38,671 nt of DNA, taken from the NCBI GenBank assembly GCA_016213775.1, contig JACQZR010000094.1, positions 1 to 38,671 of the forward strand, in the 5' to 3' direction. Source of the DNA: Acidobacteriota bacterium. GTDB lineage: Bacteria > Acidobacteriota > Terriglobia > Bryobacterales > Bryobacteraceae. This document shows, in pieces, positions 8,701 to 15,740 of the stretch. The notes below the pieces were generated by a model. It had not been told where the DNA came from, ran no database searches, and saw only the letters and a program-made list of their open reading frames with translations. How positions within the stretch are numbered: the first letter of the stretch is position 1; each line of letters starts with the position of its first letter. A program made the translations under genes and the position numbers.

Positions 8701-9165
8701 CCGTTCACGGTCACCTTCGCCGGCAGCCCGTCCAATTATCTGCCTGGAGTAGGCAACCATCCCCACCAGATCCTGCCGAACGATCAGGTGAAGCTCGCGC
8801 ATGTTGACATCGGCCCCAACCGTTTCCCGTTTGCGGCGCAGAACCGGTATCTGAACATCAACGGGTTCGCTTATCCCGCGGCTTACACCATCGGCACGAT
8901 GGGAAGGAACACGCTGGAGGCGCCTGGCGTTATCTGGCCGCAGGCATCGTTGCAGAAGTCGTGGTCGATTCTGGAGAAGATGAGGTTCACGCTACGCACG
9001 GACTTCAACAACATTTACAAGTACCACAACTTCAATCCGCCGAATTCGACGTTCAACCGTACGGATCCATCGAGCTTCGGCACCTTCACGGGGACACGCG
9101 GAAGCTTTTCCGACATTGGCACTGGCCGCTGGCACGCAATCATTGTGCTGCGGCTGCAGTGGTAA
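5788..9165 (+). CDS. TonB-dependent receptor, Oar-like, complete
   Basis: A 1125-residue outer-membrane receptor, the usual length for Oar-like proteins. The ATG at 5788 has GGGAG 7 bases upstream and starts a signal peptide (FLLRALLVVTLTALLASSQ). A carboxypeptidase-regulatory-like domain follows (residues about 25-110: LVGTVTDSSGAIIPAAKV, YYIPYLSPGSYRLTIEAGG). The plug region has LPVMQKGIKRM, LTLDGVSGKEP and MPAEFGHQGGGILSAVYKSG. The rest is a long beta-barrel rich in aromatic strands, with the family motif NRTFWFFGFQRHHE and a C-terminal strand ending WHAIIVLRLQW with the terminal aromatic typical of outer-membrane proteins. Its 3' end faces the DJ-1-like gene with only 9 bases between. A near-consensus promoter drives it. 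No substrate-specific neighbours identify what it imports. Confidence 0.92.
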   Translation: MFLLRALLVVTLTALLASSQTTGGATLVGTVTDSSGAIIPAAKVNVVNTATAFVSETITSAEGSYYIPYLSPGSYRLTIEAGGFRKYVRDGVTLRTNETPRIDVTLEVGQLSDTVNVQAATPLLETETSLTGQIMEGETVVKLPVMQKGIKRMTLYMPGLNVINGLHPDGQRERSLGLTLDGVSGKEPVRGAVNDDQRIMTGTLDMIQEFKMVTTGMPAEFGHQGGGILSAVYKSGTNGFHGSAEDRYLNGNLVHRQYFDQLKRCDVGLPCNPWSYHEMSATAGGPVYLPRIYNGKNRTFWFFGFQRHHEKVSETAITNVPTQDMYNGDFSFGGRGFPLYDPDTTRVIQNANGTTSYVRSPFAQNRIPTARFDPAVKKFLSYNPWTPANRPGVVTPGGVTQDLVLPTKGRYYFNRFDTKVDHQFHTNHRIFGRFSRMRNRAPGRYSTDVNWSLYDPVMVLPNDFTNIVLSDTYTFSPSVINEFRLGFNRRHETKDPASYGQDWASQLGIPNADPTTFPRLVTGFNGNPGGRFQNVAEDFTMQENLTKVTGRHTIKGGYEVVRTRYNALAEALPSGVYNFSGTEQPFTPNTGNTFASFLLGNVSSAQFTRNQATWLPRWWSHAIYIQDDFRPIKNLTINIGLRWSYESPFSTKYGQQSQFDPAAIDPASGRMGAIVHGSGLLSSKDLNNFQPRLGLAWNFRPKMVFRSSFSLISIDSFTNDLNQNFEEYIATANVQSPAGDPRPVFKLSQGPPRINFATAADGSVPYIGTNYGSRNTTWYDPNFRTPYIMNWSAGFQYQFAQTWLMEALYQGAAGVKLMNTWNTNVLPISAFPYPSDPVRTETMRQQFQNFKPFPQFGNVNLVSNFGHNTYHAATLRFEKRYSRGVTLNSFYTWSKTINNGDNDGAASGITYYNRSLEKARANYDIHHRWVSTITTELPFGKGRKWMNGGGVKNAVLGGWELVFIQTFQTGPPFTVTFAGSPSNYLPGVGNHPHQILPNDQVKLAHVDIGPNRFPFAAQNRYLNINGFAYPAAYTIGTMGRNTLEAPGVIWPQASLQKSWSILEKMRFTLRTDFNNIYKYHNFNPPNSTFNRTDPSSFGTFTGTRGSFSDIGTGRWHAIIVLRLQW

Positions 9166-9174
9166 TTGTGCCCG

Positions 9175-9888
9175 TCAACTGGCGGTCACGGGCTTGTGTG
9201 CGAGCCATTGCTCCACTGCCTTCGCGGTGGCGGCGACGCCCCAGTTGCTTAGCACCCCCGGAACCATCCCGGGATCGTCTTTGATGTCGCTATCGTCCGG
9301 ATCGCCACAGTGCGTCAGCGGCTGCGGATTGTACTGCATGCAAAGCTGCGCAAGCCTGGCATCGCCAAGTCCGCTCACCAGCGAAAGGATGTAGAGCGCC
9401 TGGTCGATACCCGACGAAATGCCGCCGCCGGTGATGCGGTTGCCGCTGCGCACATAACGCCGGTAATCATCGACAACGTGGCACGGGAACAGCCGCAGAA
9501 CATCCTTGAACGCCCAATGCGTGGTTGCCACGCAGCCATCCAGCAACCCCGCCGCCCCCAGCAGCAGCGCGCCCGTACACACCGAGCAAACCCACTTGGC
9601 CTCCGCCGCCTGGCCGATCAGAAAATCGAGATAGGGATTGTGCTTGGGATAGCCTTTGAGGATCACGGCGGAAACCGGATCGGACCCGCCGGGAACATAC
9701 AGGATGTCCAGTTGGGGACAGTGCTCAAAATCGGTGTGGGGTTGGATGGTGACGCCTTCAAACGAGGTGACCGGTGCAGTTGTTTCGGCGATCAGATACC
9801 GGTCCAGCCCGGCAAAGGTGAACGCCTGAAACGGCCCCAGCACGTCAAGCGTATCGAAGCCGGAATAAAGTGGAAATCCAACTTTCAT
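9175..9888 (-). CDS. DJ-1/PfpI family protein (isonitrile hydratase-like)
   Basis: A 237-residue glutamine-amidotransferase-like protein of the DJ-1/PfpI superfamily, closest in pattern to isonitrile hydratase and AraC-type N-terminal domains. Landmarks: MKVGFPLYSGFDTLDVLGP at the N-terminus with a conserved acid (Asp15) near the active site, DILYVPGGSDP, and the nucleophile elbow VCSVCTGALLLGAAGLL with Cys104; THWAF provides His124. The start at 9888 has GAGG 8 bases upstream and lies 5 bases after the rdgB stop, so it is the third gene of an rph-rdgB operon. A longer in-frame extension to 10122 overlaps rdgB and is not credible. The enzymatic activity is unproven; hydratase, deglycase-like or chaperone roles are all possible. 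Confidence 0.85.
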   Translation of the reverse strand: MKVGFPLYSGFDTLDVLGPFQAFTFAGLDRYLIAETTAPVTSFEGVTIQPHTDFEHCPQLDILYVPGGSDPVSAVILKGYPKHNPYLDFLIGQAAEAKWVCSVCTGALLLGAAGLLDGCVATTHWAFKDVLRLFPCHVVDDYRRYVRSGNRITGGGISSGIDQALYILSLVSGLGDARLAQLCMQYNPQPLTHCGDPDDSDIKDDPGMVPGVLSNWGVAATAKAVEQWLAHKPVTAS

Positions 9889-9893
9889 ATAGA

Positions 9894-10484
9894 CTACCTC
9901 CGCAGGAACTCCAACATCGCGCGAAATGCTTCCCCGCGATGGCTCACCCCCAGCTTCTGCTCCTTGGTGGCCTCGCCGAACGTGAGTCCAATGGGGGGAT
10001 AGTAGAACATCGGATCGTAACCGAATCCGCCCGAGCCGCGCTCGTGATCGAGGATCTCGCCCTCCACGAATCCCTCGAAGACGCCGAGCAACTCGCCCCG
10101 CTGCGCGAGAGCAATCACGCACACATAGCGCGCCTTGCGATTGTGCACCCCACGCAGATTTTCCAGCAGCAGGCGGTTGTTTGCCGCATCCGTCGCAGCG
10201 GGGCCGGAGAACCGTGCGGAATGCACACCGGGCGCCCCATCCAAGGCATCCACCGCGAGGCCCGAATCATCGGCAAAAACCATCCCGGCGGCATGCCGCG
10301 AATAGTAGACGGCCTTGAGAATGGCATTCGCGGCAAACGTCGCGCCGTCTTCTTCCGGAGGCGCGAGTTCGCGAAAGCCCGGCAGCAGATCGAAGTGAAA
10401 TTCGCCCGGGGCCAATTCATCCGCGGCGTGTTGAAACTCACTCAATTTGCCTGGATTCGTAGTGGCGCAATAGAGGCGGGTCAT
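9894..10484 (-). CDS. rdgB: Non-canonical purine NTP pyrophosphatase (RdgB/HAM1)
   Basis: A 196-residue housecleaning enzyme that hydrolyses ITP, dITP and XTP to the monophosphate and pyrophosphate, keeping deaminated purines out of nucleic acids. The family signatures are all present: the N-terminal [12 protein letters not shown] substrate loop, [34 protein letters not shown] with the catalytic/metal acids, and the C-terminal [11 protein letters not shown] and [10 protein letters not shown] motifs. Length is typical. Its start overlaps the rph stop by four bases (ATGA), a translational coupling seen in many bacteria with this gene pair. Confidence 0.96.
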   Translation of the reverse strand: MTRLYCATTNPGKLSEFQHAADELAPGEFHFDLLPGFRELAPPEEDGATFAANAILKAVYYSRHAAGMVFADDSGLAVDALDGAPGVHSARFSGPAATDAANNRLLLENLRGVHNRKARYVCVIALAQRGELLGVFEGFVEGEILDHERGSGGFGYDPMFYYPPIGLTFGEATKEQKLGVSHRGEAFRAMLEFLRR

Positions 10485-11203
10485 ACGGCGAGGGCTTGCT
10501 TTTGCATCGCCACTAATTCGTTGATCCCCGCGCGGGCGAGTTGCACCAACTGCCGCATTTGGGCATCGTCGAAAGAATTGCGTTCGGCAGTGGCCTGGAA
10601 TTCGACGAACTGACCGGCGCCGGTGAGCACTACGTTGGCGTCCACCTCGGCTTTGGAATCCTCGTCATAGCAAAGATCGAGCATAGCTTCGCCGTTGACG
10701 ATGCCGACACTCACCGCCGCCACATGATCGCGCAGCGGCGACGCCTTCAACTGCCCGAACTGAACGAGCTGCTTTACTGCGGCAGCTAGCGCAACGTAGG
10801 CACCAGTGATTGCCGCGGTGCGAGTACCGCCATCGGCCTGGATCACATCGCAGTCGATGATGACAGACCGTTCGCCGAGGGCCTCCAGGTTGACGATGCT
10901 GCGCAGTGCCCGTCCAATGAGCCGTTGAATCTCCATGGTGCGCCCCGATTGGCGGCCCTTGCTCACTTCTCGAGGCGTGCGCGACATGGTGGCCCGGGGG
11001 AGCATTGCGTACTCCGCCGTCACCCATCCTTTATTACTCCCGCGGAGAAACGACGGCACGGAGTCCTCAATGGTTGCGGCGCACAGCACCTTGGTGTTGC
11101 CGAAACTGATGAACGCCGAGCCTTCCGCCGTGGCGAGATAGCCGGTCTGAATCTGCACGGGACGCAGTTGATCGACCTGACGCTGGTCAATGCGCAATGC
11201 CAT
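10481..11203 (-). CDS. rph: Ribonuclease PH
   Basis: A 240-residue phosphorolytic 3'-5' exoribonuclease that trims tRNA 3' ends. Diagnostic sequences: [20 protein letters not shown], the [14 protein letters not shown] block, [20 protein letters not shown] with the arginines used for phosphate and RNA binding, [12 protein letters not shown], and [19 protein letters not shown]. Length matches the family. AAGGGG lies 8 bases before the start and overlaps the stop codon of the small upstream gene. First well-known gene of an operon with rdgB and the DJ-1-like gene. Confidence 0.97.
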   Translation of the reverse strand: MALRIDQRQVDQLRPVQIQTGYLATAEGSAFISFGNTKVLCAATIEDSVPSFLRGSNKGWVTAEYAMLPRATMSRTPREVSKGRQSGRTMEIQRLIGRALRSIVNLEALGERSVIIDCDVIQADGGTRTAAITGAYVALAAAVKQLVQFGQLKASPLRDHVAAVSVGIVNGEAMLDLCYDEDSKAEVDANVVLTGAGQFVEFQATAERNSFDDAQMRQLVQLARAGINELVAMQKQALAV

Positions 11204-11215
11204 TCGTGTTTCCCC

Positions 11216-11359
11216 TTACTTCCCCGAACTCAGGACCCAATAGAACAACATGCTGAGCAGGAGGATTCCGCTGATGACGATTACGACACACGGTAACGCG
11301 CCCGGATTCGCGGGCTGCTTCTTCCCGCCGCCCTTCTTCACGGGCTTGAACTTAGCCAT
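11216..11359 (-). CDS. Small single-pass membrane protein, 47 residues
   Basis: A short open frame just before rph, ending 12 bases upstream of its start. The N-terminal 20 residues are lysine- and glycine-rich (MAKFKPVKKGGGKKQP), followed by one hydrophobic segment (LPCVVIVISGILLLSMLFYW) and a short polar tail. By the positive-inside rule the lysine-rich end should stay in the cytoplasm. The stop codon lies within the ribosome-binding region of rph. No strong ribosome-binding site precedes its own ATG. I do not recognise a family; the amino-acid composition and position make it a likely real gene rather than chance. Confidence 0.55.
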   Translation of the reverse strand: MAKFKPVKKGGGKKQPANPGALPCVVIVISGILLLSMLFYWVLSSGK

Positions 11360-11404
11360 AAGAAGTTCATCGTAGCAGGGGAAACGGTTTACCATGGAAG
11401 TGCG

Positions 11405-11827
11405 ATGCAGATGGTTCCCCCGAAGTTCCTCAGCCGGCGCGGCTTTTTATGCACCGCCGCCGCTGTAACAACAGTGTCCTGCAGCAATCCCGGAGAGAAG
11501 ACGGAACTGCTGCCGATGGACATTGGAGAATGGCATCGTATGGCCGTGGAGAACATCCCCGCCGAGGAACATCCAAGCGAGTTGAAGGAGCGGGGCATCA
11601 AGCGAACGCGGCGTGGAATCTATCAGGGCGCGTCCAAAATCACGGTAAGCGTCTACGAATTCGGCGCCGGCGCGGTGGCGTTTGAAATGGTTCAGAAATG
11701 GCGTCCGCAGCCACAGAAGATGGCGATGCATGCGGGGCCGGACTTTGTCATCCTGGAATCAACGGATGCCGACGCGAAGCAGATGAGCGCGTTCGCGACG
11801 CTGATCGAAGCCTCACTGAAAAAGTGA
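11405..11827 (+). CDS. Predicted lipoprotein of unknown function
   Basis: A 140-residue exported protein. The N-terminus has a Tat-like SRRGFL motif followed by a hydrophobic stretch and the lipobox VSC (TAAAVTTVSC), so it is probably anchored by a lipid on a cysteine near residue 26. The remainder is a small alpha/beta domain with IGEWHRMAVENIPAEE, RRGIYQGASKITVSVYEFGAGAVAFEMVQKW and a C-terminal helix (AKQMSAFATLIEASLKK). I do not recognise the family with confidence. It ends 15 bases before the membrane transglutaminase gene and is probably co-transcribed with it. A twin-arginine lipoprotein next to TgpA may act in the periplasm on the same substrate, which is an inference. Confidence 0.6.
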   Translation: MQMVPPKFLSRRGFLCTAAAVTTVSCSNPGEKTELLPMDIGEWHRMAVENIPAEEHPSELKERGIKRTRRGIYQGASKITVSVYEFGAGAVAFEMVQKWRPQPQKMAMHAGPDFVILESTDADAKQMSAFATLIEASLKK

Positions 11828-11842
11828 ACCCGCGGTGATACC

Positions 11843-13954
11843 GTGAGCCACAACCGACGCTGGACAGCCATCGACCCCTTCTTCGAGTTCTCGCTTCTCG
11901 GATTGCTGGCCAGCGGCTACCTCGCGGTGGTCGGCTCCGGTTATCTCGATGGGCCCACGGCCGTTCTCACCGCTGCCGGGCTGGTGTTGCGAGCGCTGCT
12001 GGTGGCCGGAATACTGCGATTCGAGATTTCGCCACGGATACTCAACACGGTCACCGTCGCCTACATCGCATTCTACCCGGTCGATTACTATTACCTCTCC
12101 CGCGACTTCCTCACCGCCACCATCCACCTGGTGTTCTACCTGGCGATTGCGAAGATTCTGACAGCAGTCACCGAACGCGACTACCTCTACGTCAAAGTGA
12201 TCGCCTTTCTGGAACTACTCGGAGCCTCGGTGCTCTCCTCGAACGCGAATTACTTTCTCTTTCTGGCGATGTTCCTGCTGTTCGGGGTGGCCACCTTCGC
12301 GGCGTCGGAGATCCGCAGATCAGCGTCGGCCGGTGAAGCGATCGTCCGTCCGAATGCCTGGTTCCTCTCGTTGCGGCTGACTGGACTCACCATCTACACG
12401 GTGGCCGGGATTCTGGTGGTCACCGCGATATTCTTCTTTCTGCTCCCGCGCACGGCACGCGCGGCATTCCAGCGTCTGGTACCGGAACGGTATCACCTGC
12501 CGGGCTTTTCCAACGAGGTCGCTCTGGGGCAGATTGGCGAGTTAAAGATGCGAAACTCCGCTGTCTTGCACGCACGCTTCAGCTCCACGCCTGGATTCAC
12601 TATTCCCGCCAACCTGAAATGGCGCGGCGCGGCGCTGGAGGAATTCGACGGCAAGCGCTGGTTCAACACCAGGAACACGGCTGAGGTGCTGCGGGTGGAA
12701 GGAGGTGTGCTGCGCGTGGTTCCGCTGGAGGAAACGCTGCGGCAGGCACGGCGCATTTCCTACGAGATTGTCATGCAGGAGGCCACCTCCGACGCGCTCT
12801 TTCTGGCCGGAGCCCCCGAATCCATCCAGATCTTTGTGCCTTTGGTGGTGCGCACACCCGCCAACAGTTACCGCCTGGCCTTCGGGCCTTCCGACCGTCT
12901 GCGGTATCGGGTTTACGCGGTGCTGGAAGCGGCCGGCGACCCGCTCTATCGCGGACTGCCGCTGAACGAAGAGCAGCGTGCGCGCACATTGCGCCTGCCA
13001 CCGATGGACCCACGCGTCGCCGATTTAGCGAAGCAAGTAGCCGGCAGTCAAACTACCGGTCTCGCGCGGACGAAAGCCCTCGAATCCTACCTCCACCGCG
13101 CCTTTCGATACACCATTGAATTGCCCAAGACCGAACAGCCGGATCCGGTGGCTCACTTCCTGCTCGAACGCAAGCAAGGGCACTGCGAATACTTCGCCTC
13201 CGCAATGGCAGTAATGCTGCGCTCGCTGGGAATCCCCTCGCGTGTGGCCACGGGTTTTCAGAACGGCCTGTTCAACGATATGAGCGGCTGGTATCTCATC
13301 CGCGCCTCCGATGCCCACAGTTGGGTGGAAGCATGGATCGACGGACAGGGTTGGACCACGTTCGATCCCACTCCGCCCGATCCCAATCCGCCGGCGATGT
13401 CCCTTGGCACGCGCCTGCAACTCTACATGGACGCGATGCAGGTTTTCTGGCAGGACTGGGTATTGAGTTACGACCTTGACCGCCAGTTCTCGCTTGCCGT
13501 GCAGGTGGAACAATCCAGCCGCAGCCTTCATCTGCGCTGGTTCGACGGCAGCTTGGAGCGCTGGGCCAAACGCATCCGTTCGCAAGGGACGGAACTGAAG
13601 AAACATGGCCCGGCGGTGATCGCTGTTATCGTGGCGTGCGTGCTTCTCGCCTTTGCGCTCCCGTGGATCATCGAGCGGTTGCGCAGCGTGGCACGCGCCC
13701 GACGCGTCCAGCGCGGACAGGCCAGCGCCTCCGATGCGACGCTACTGTACCTGCGCATGCTTGCCATACTGCGCAAACGCGGTATCGAGAAACCGTCGTG
13801 GCTCACGCCGAACGAGTTCGTGGCGACACTCAAGGACGAGCAGACCGCGGCGCGCGTGCGCGAATTCACCTCGGCGTATCACGAACTGCGATACGCCAAC
13901 AGGATGGAAGCTGCGCCGCGGCTGGTAACGCTGTTGGAACAGTTGGAGCGATGA
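11843..13954 (+). CDS. TgpA-type membrane transglutaminase-like protein (DUF3488 / transglutaminase / DUF4129)
   Basis: A 703-residue inner-membrane protein. The N-terminal third has about six hydrophobic helices (LLGLLASGYLAVV; LVFYLAIAKILTAV; YFLFLAMFLLFGVATF; LTGLTIYTVAGILVVTAIFFFLL), the DUF3488 region. A periplasmic transglutaminase-like domain follows with the complete triad: Cys448 in QGHCEYFASAMAVMLRSLG, His492 in ASDAHSWVEAW and Asp508 in TTFDPTPPD. A single helix (PAVIAVIVACVLLAFALPWI) leads to a C-terminal DUF4129-like helical tail (LYLRMLAILRKRGIEKPSWLTPNEF). Homologues are essential or envelope-related in Pseudomonas, but their natural substrate is unsettled. GTG start 15 bases after the lipoprotein gene. 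Confidence 0.9.
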   Translation: MSHNRRWTAIDPFFEFSLLGLLASGYLAVVGSGYLDGPTAVLTAAGLVLRALLVAGILRFEISPRILNTVTVAYIAFYPVDYYYLSRDFLTATIHLVFYLAIAKILTAVTERDYLYVKVIAFLELLGASVLSSNANYFLFLAMFLLFGVATFAASEIRRSASAGEAIVRPNAWFLSLRLTGLTIYTVAGILVVTAIFFFLLPRTARAAFQRLVPERYHLPGFSNEVALGQIGELKMRNSAVLHARFSSTPGFTIPANLKWRGAALEEFDGKRWFNTRNTAEVLRVEGGVLRVVPLEETLRQARRISYEIVMQEATSDALFLAGAPESIQIFVPLVVRTPANSYRLAFGPSDRLRYRVYAVLEAAGDPLYRGLPLNEEQRARTLRLPPMDPRVADLAKQVAGSQTTGLARTKALESYLHRAFRYTIELPKTEQPDPVAHFLLERKQGHCEYFASAMAVMLRSLGIPSRVATGFQNGLFNDMSGWYLIRASDAHSWVEAWIDGQGWTTFDPTPPDPNPPAMSLGTRLQLYMDAMQVFWQDWVLSYDLDRQFSLAVQVEQSSRSLHLRWFDGSLERWAKRIRSQGTELKKHGPAVIAVIVACVLLAFALPWIIERLRSVARARRVQRGQASASDATLLYLRMLAILRKRGIEKPSWLTPNEFVATLKDEQTAARVREFTSAYHELRYANRMEAAPRLVTLLEQLER

Positions 13955-13961
13955 ACCGAGC

Positions 13962-14424
13962 ATGCCGTCCCACAACAAGCTGCACGAGGACGGATTCGCC
14001 GTGATTCCCGGGCCCGTACCGGCGCACGATCTGCCCTCCCTGTGTGCCGCCTATGACCGGGCGATGAGCGAGGCCGATGCGGCGGACGTCGGACACGGCA
14101 GCACAACCACTCGCGTCCACGACTTCGTCAACCGTGGCGCGGAGTTCGATCCGGTATACGTGTTTCCGCCGCTGTTGGAAGCTTGCCATCAGCCCTGCAT
14201 GTCGATTTCGCGCGCAGGCGTGTGGACCCGCGGGCTCGCTGATTGTGTACAACGGCTCGGTGTGGCACGGTCACGGCCCAAACCACACCGCGCGGCAACG
14301 ACGCTCGGTGCAAGGCGCGCTGGTCCGGCGTGAGATGCAACCGCACTGCGATTTCCATTCACGCATGCGCCCGGAAACTCTCTTGCGCATCACGCCATTG
14401 GCCCGTTATTTGATCGGAGTCTGA
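13962..14424 (+). pseudogene. Phytanoyl-CoA dioxygenase-like gene, broken in three frames
   Basis: Remains of an iron(II)/2-oxoglutarate dioxygenase of the PhyH family. The N-terminal part reads HEDGFAVIPGPVPAHDLPSL to LLEACHQ in one frame (13962 to about 14190). The metal motif LHVDF (14195-14209) lies in a second frame that soon meets a stop. The C-terminal part, ACGPAGSLIVYNGSVWHGHG then RRSVQGALVRRE, with the second metal His and the 2-oxoglutarate Arg, is in a third frame (about 14218-14424). Only about 154 codons remain of a usual 250 or so; the parts after LLEACHQ and after HVDF are missing. At least two internal deletions are needed. It starts 7 bases after the transglutaminase gene. 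Confidence 0.75.
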
Positions 14425-14459
14425 GAGCAAATTCGACAATCTTAAGGCCGTCCTACCGA

Positions 14460-14480
14460 ACATTTACACAACTCTTACAA
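14460..14480 (+). promoter_or_regulatory. TTACA direct repeat upstream of the small membrane-protein gene
   Basis: Two direct copies of TTACA (in TTTACACA and CTTACAAT), spaced about one helical turn apart, sit about 50 bases upstream of the start at 14527. Tandem half-sites of this spacing are typical of OmpR-family regulator boxes, and such a regulator is encoded at 14985. This is a suggestion only. Confidence 0.25.
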
Positions 14481-14526
14481 TTCCACCCGTTCCACAAACA
14501 ACGTGCTCAACTTCCCCCGGTAGCAT

Positions 14527-14943
14527 GTGGACATGACATTTACACTCCTCAACGCAATTCCGATATTGGCTGGGATATTCGGAGCGGGTTTCCTGTTTCA
14601 GATGTTCCGTGACGCCCGCACACAGGTCCGGCGCAGCAACAAATCGGTCTCCGACTACTTTGCAGAACTGGAGGAGCCCGAAGAACGCTGGAGTACGCGC
14701 CAGCGCACAGAGGACCAGACACAACCGACGCGTCACGGCTTCGAGACCGTTGAGTCGGCCCTGACACTGTCGTTCGCGGTGGTCTGTCTGGAAGCGCTTT
14801 GCTTCCTCATTTATCTTCAGATCACGACGCCGGCGGAAACGGAAGGGATTCTGGGGGCGTTGCGTGGGAACGTGCTCTGTTACGTGGGTCTGACGATGGT
14901 GATCGTTGCAGGGCTGGCGCGTTTCAAGAGGATCTGGAAATAG
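14527..14943 (+). CDS. Small membrane protein upstream of the Cpx-like pair
   Basis: About 138 residues with three predicted membrane helices: LNAIPILAGIFGAGFLFQMF near the N-terminus, LTLSFAVVCLEALCFLIYLQI in the middle, and VLCYVGLTMVIVAGLARF at the C-terminus. A hydrophilic, charged loop of about 50 residues (DYFAELEEPEERWSTRQRTE) separates the first two. The start is either GTG 14527 or ATG 14533; neither has a clear ribosome-binding site. It is followed after 41 bases by the response regulator and kinase genes and could be an accessory or target of that system. I do not recognise the family. Confidence 0.55.
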   Translation: MDMTFTLLNAIPILAGIFGAGFLFQMFRDARTQVRRSNKSVSDYFAELEEPEERWSTRQRTEDQTQPTRHGFETVESALTLSFAVVCLEALCFLIYLQITTPAETEGILGALRGNVLCYVGLTMVIVAGLARFKRIWK

Positions 14944-14984
14944 AGCGACTGTAGCTTGGCCCGCACTCCGCCGATAGACGTGGA

Positions 14985-15740
14985 ATGACACTGGGCGAAG
15001 GCTTTGAAAGAACACGGCTGCTTATGGTGGATGACGACACGACCTTGTGCGAACTGATCCGTGACTATCTGGAGCCACATGGCTTTGATGTGGCGATGGA
15101 GTTCAACGGGCCCTCGGGCCTGGCACGTGCGATGTCGGAGACCTTCCATGTCATCCTGCTCGATTTGATGATGCCCGGAATGGACGGAATCCAGCTGCTC
15201 CACCGCCTCCGCGCATCCTCCCAGGTGCCCGTACTGATGCTCACCGGACGGGGCGAAGAAACCGATCGCATCGTCGGACTGGAAGTCGGGGCAGACGATT
15301 ACCTGCCCAAGACGGTTTCGATGCGCGAGTTGCTGGCGCGTTTGCGGGCAGTGTTGCGCCGGTCGGCCAGCGTCACAGTTGCGCCGCCGCCGAAACCCGG
15401 GGATCCGCCCATTCGCATCGGAGATCTTGTGGTCGATCCAGGGCCACGAGAGGCCCGTGTTTGCGGCGAGTTGCTTGCGCTCACTCCGGCGGAGTTCGAA
15501 CTGCTGCTATCGTTGGCTCGCGCCTGTGGACGAGTGAAGACCCGCGAACAGTTAATTCAGGAAGTATCCGACCGCGACCTGGAAGCCTTTGAACGGTCGA
15601 TCGACGTCCACATCAGCTCGCTGCGCCGCAAGATCGGCGACGATGCCAAGAACCCGCGCTTCATTCAGACGGTGCGTTCGGCCGGGTATATGCTGCGCCG
15701 TCCGGAAAGCCCGCAAACGCAGGCCATGTCAGCGTCATGA
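14985..15740 (+). CDS. OmpR-family response regulator (CpxR-like)
   Basis: A 251-residue DNA-binding response regulator. The receiver domain (about 11-125) has the acidic pocket Asp16-18 in LLMVDDD, the phospho-acceptor Asp60 in VILLDLMMPGMDG, Thr87 in MLTGRG and Lys109 in DDYLPKTV; the usual Pro after the Lys is replaced by Thr. A linker rich in proline (VAPPPKPGDPPIRIG) leads to a winged-helix domain with LALTPAEFELLLSLA and SIDVHISSLRRKIGDD, ending RFIQTVRSAGYML. Its stop overlaps the kinase start by four bases. By pattern and pairing with the kinase it is closest to CpxR, but the orthology is not proven. Confidence 0.92.
   Translation: MTLGEGFERTRLLMVDDDTTLCELIRDYLEPHGFDVAMEFNGPSGLARAMSETFHVILLDLMMPGMDGIQLLHRLRASSQVPVLMLTGRGEETDRIVGLEVGADDYLPKTVSMRELLARLRAVLRRSASVTVAPPPKPGDPPIRIGDLVVDPGPREARVCGELLALTPAEFELLLSLARACGRVKTREQLIQEVSDRDLEAFERSIDVHISSLRRKIGDDAKNPRFIQTVRSAGYMLRRPESPQTQAMSAS

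Noticed and set aside
9888-10122. Longer start for the DJ-1-like gene
   Set aside because: It would overlap most of the 3' part of rdgB, and the added residues are arginine-rich without similarity to the family.
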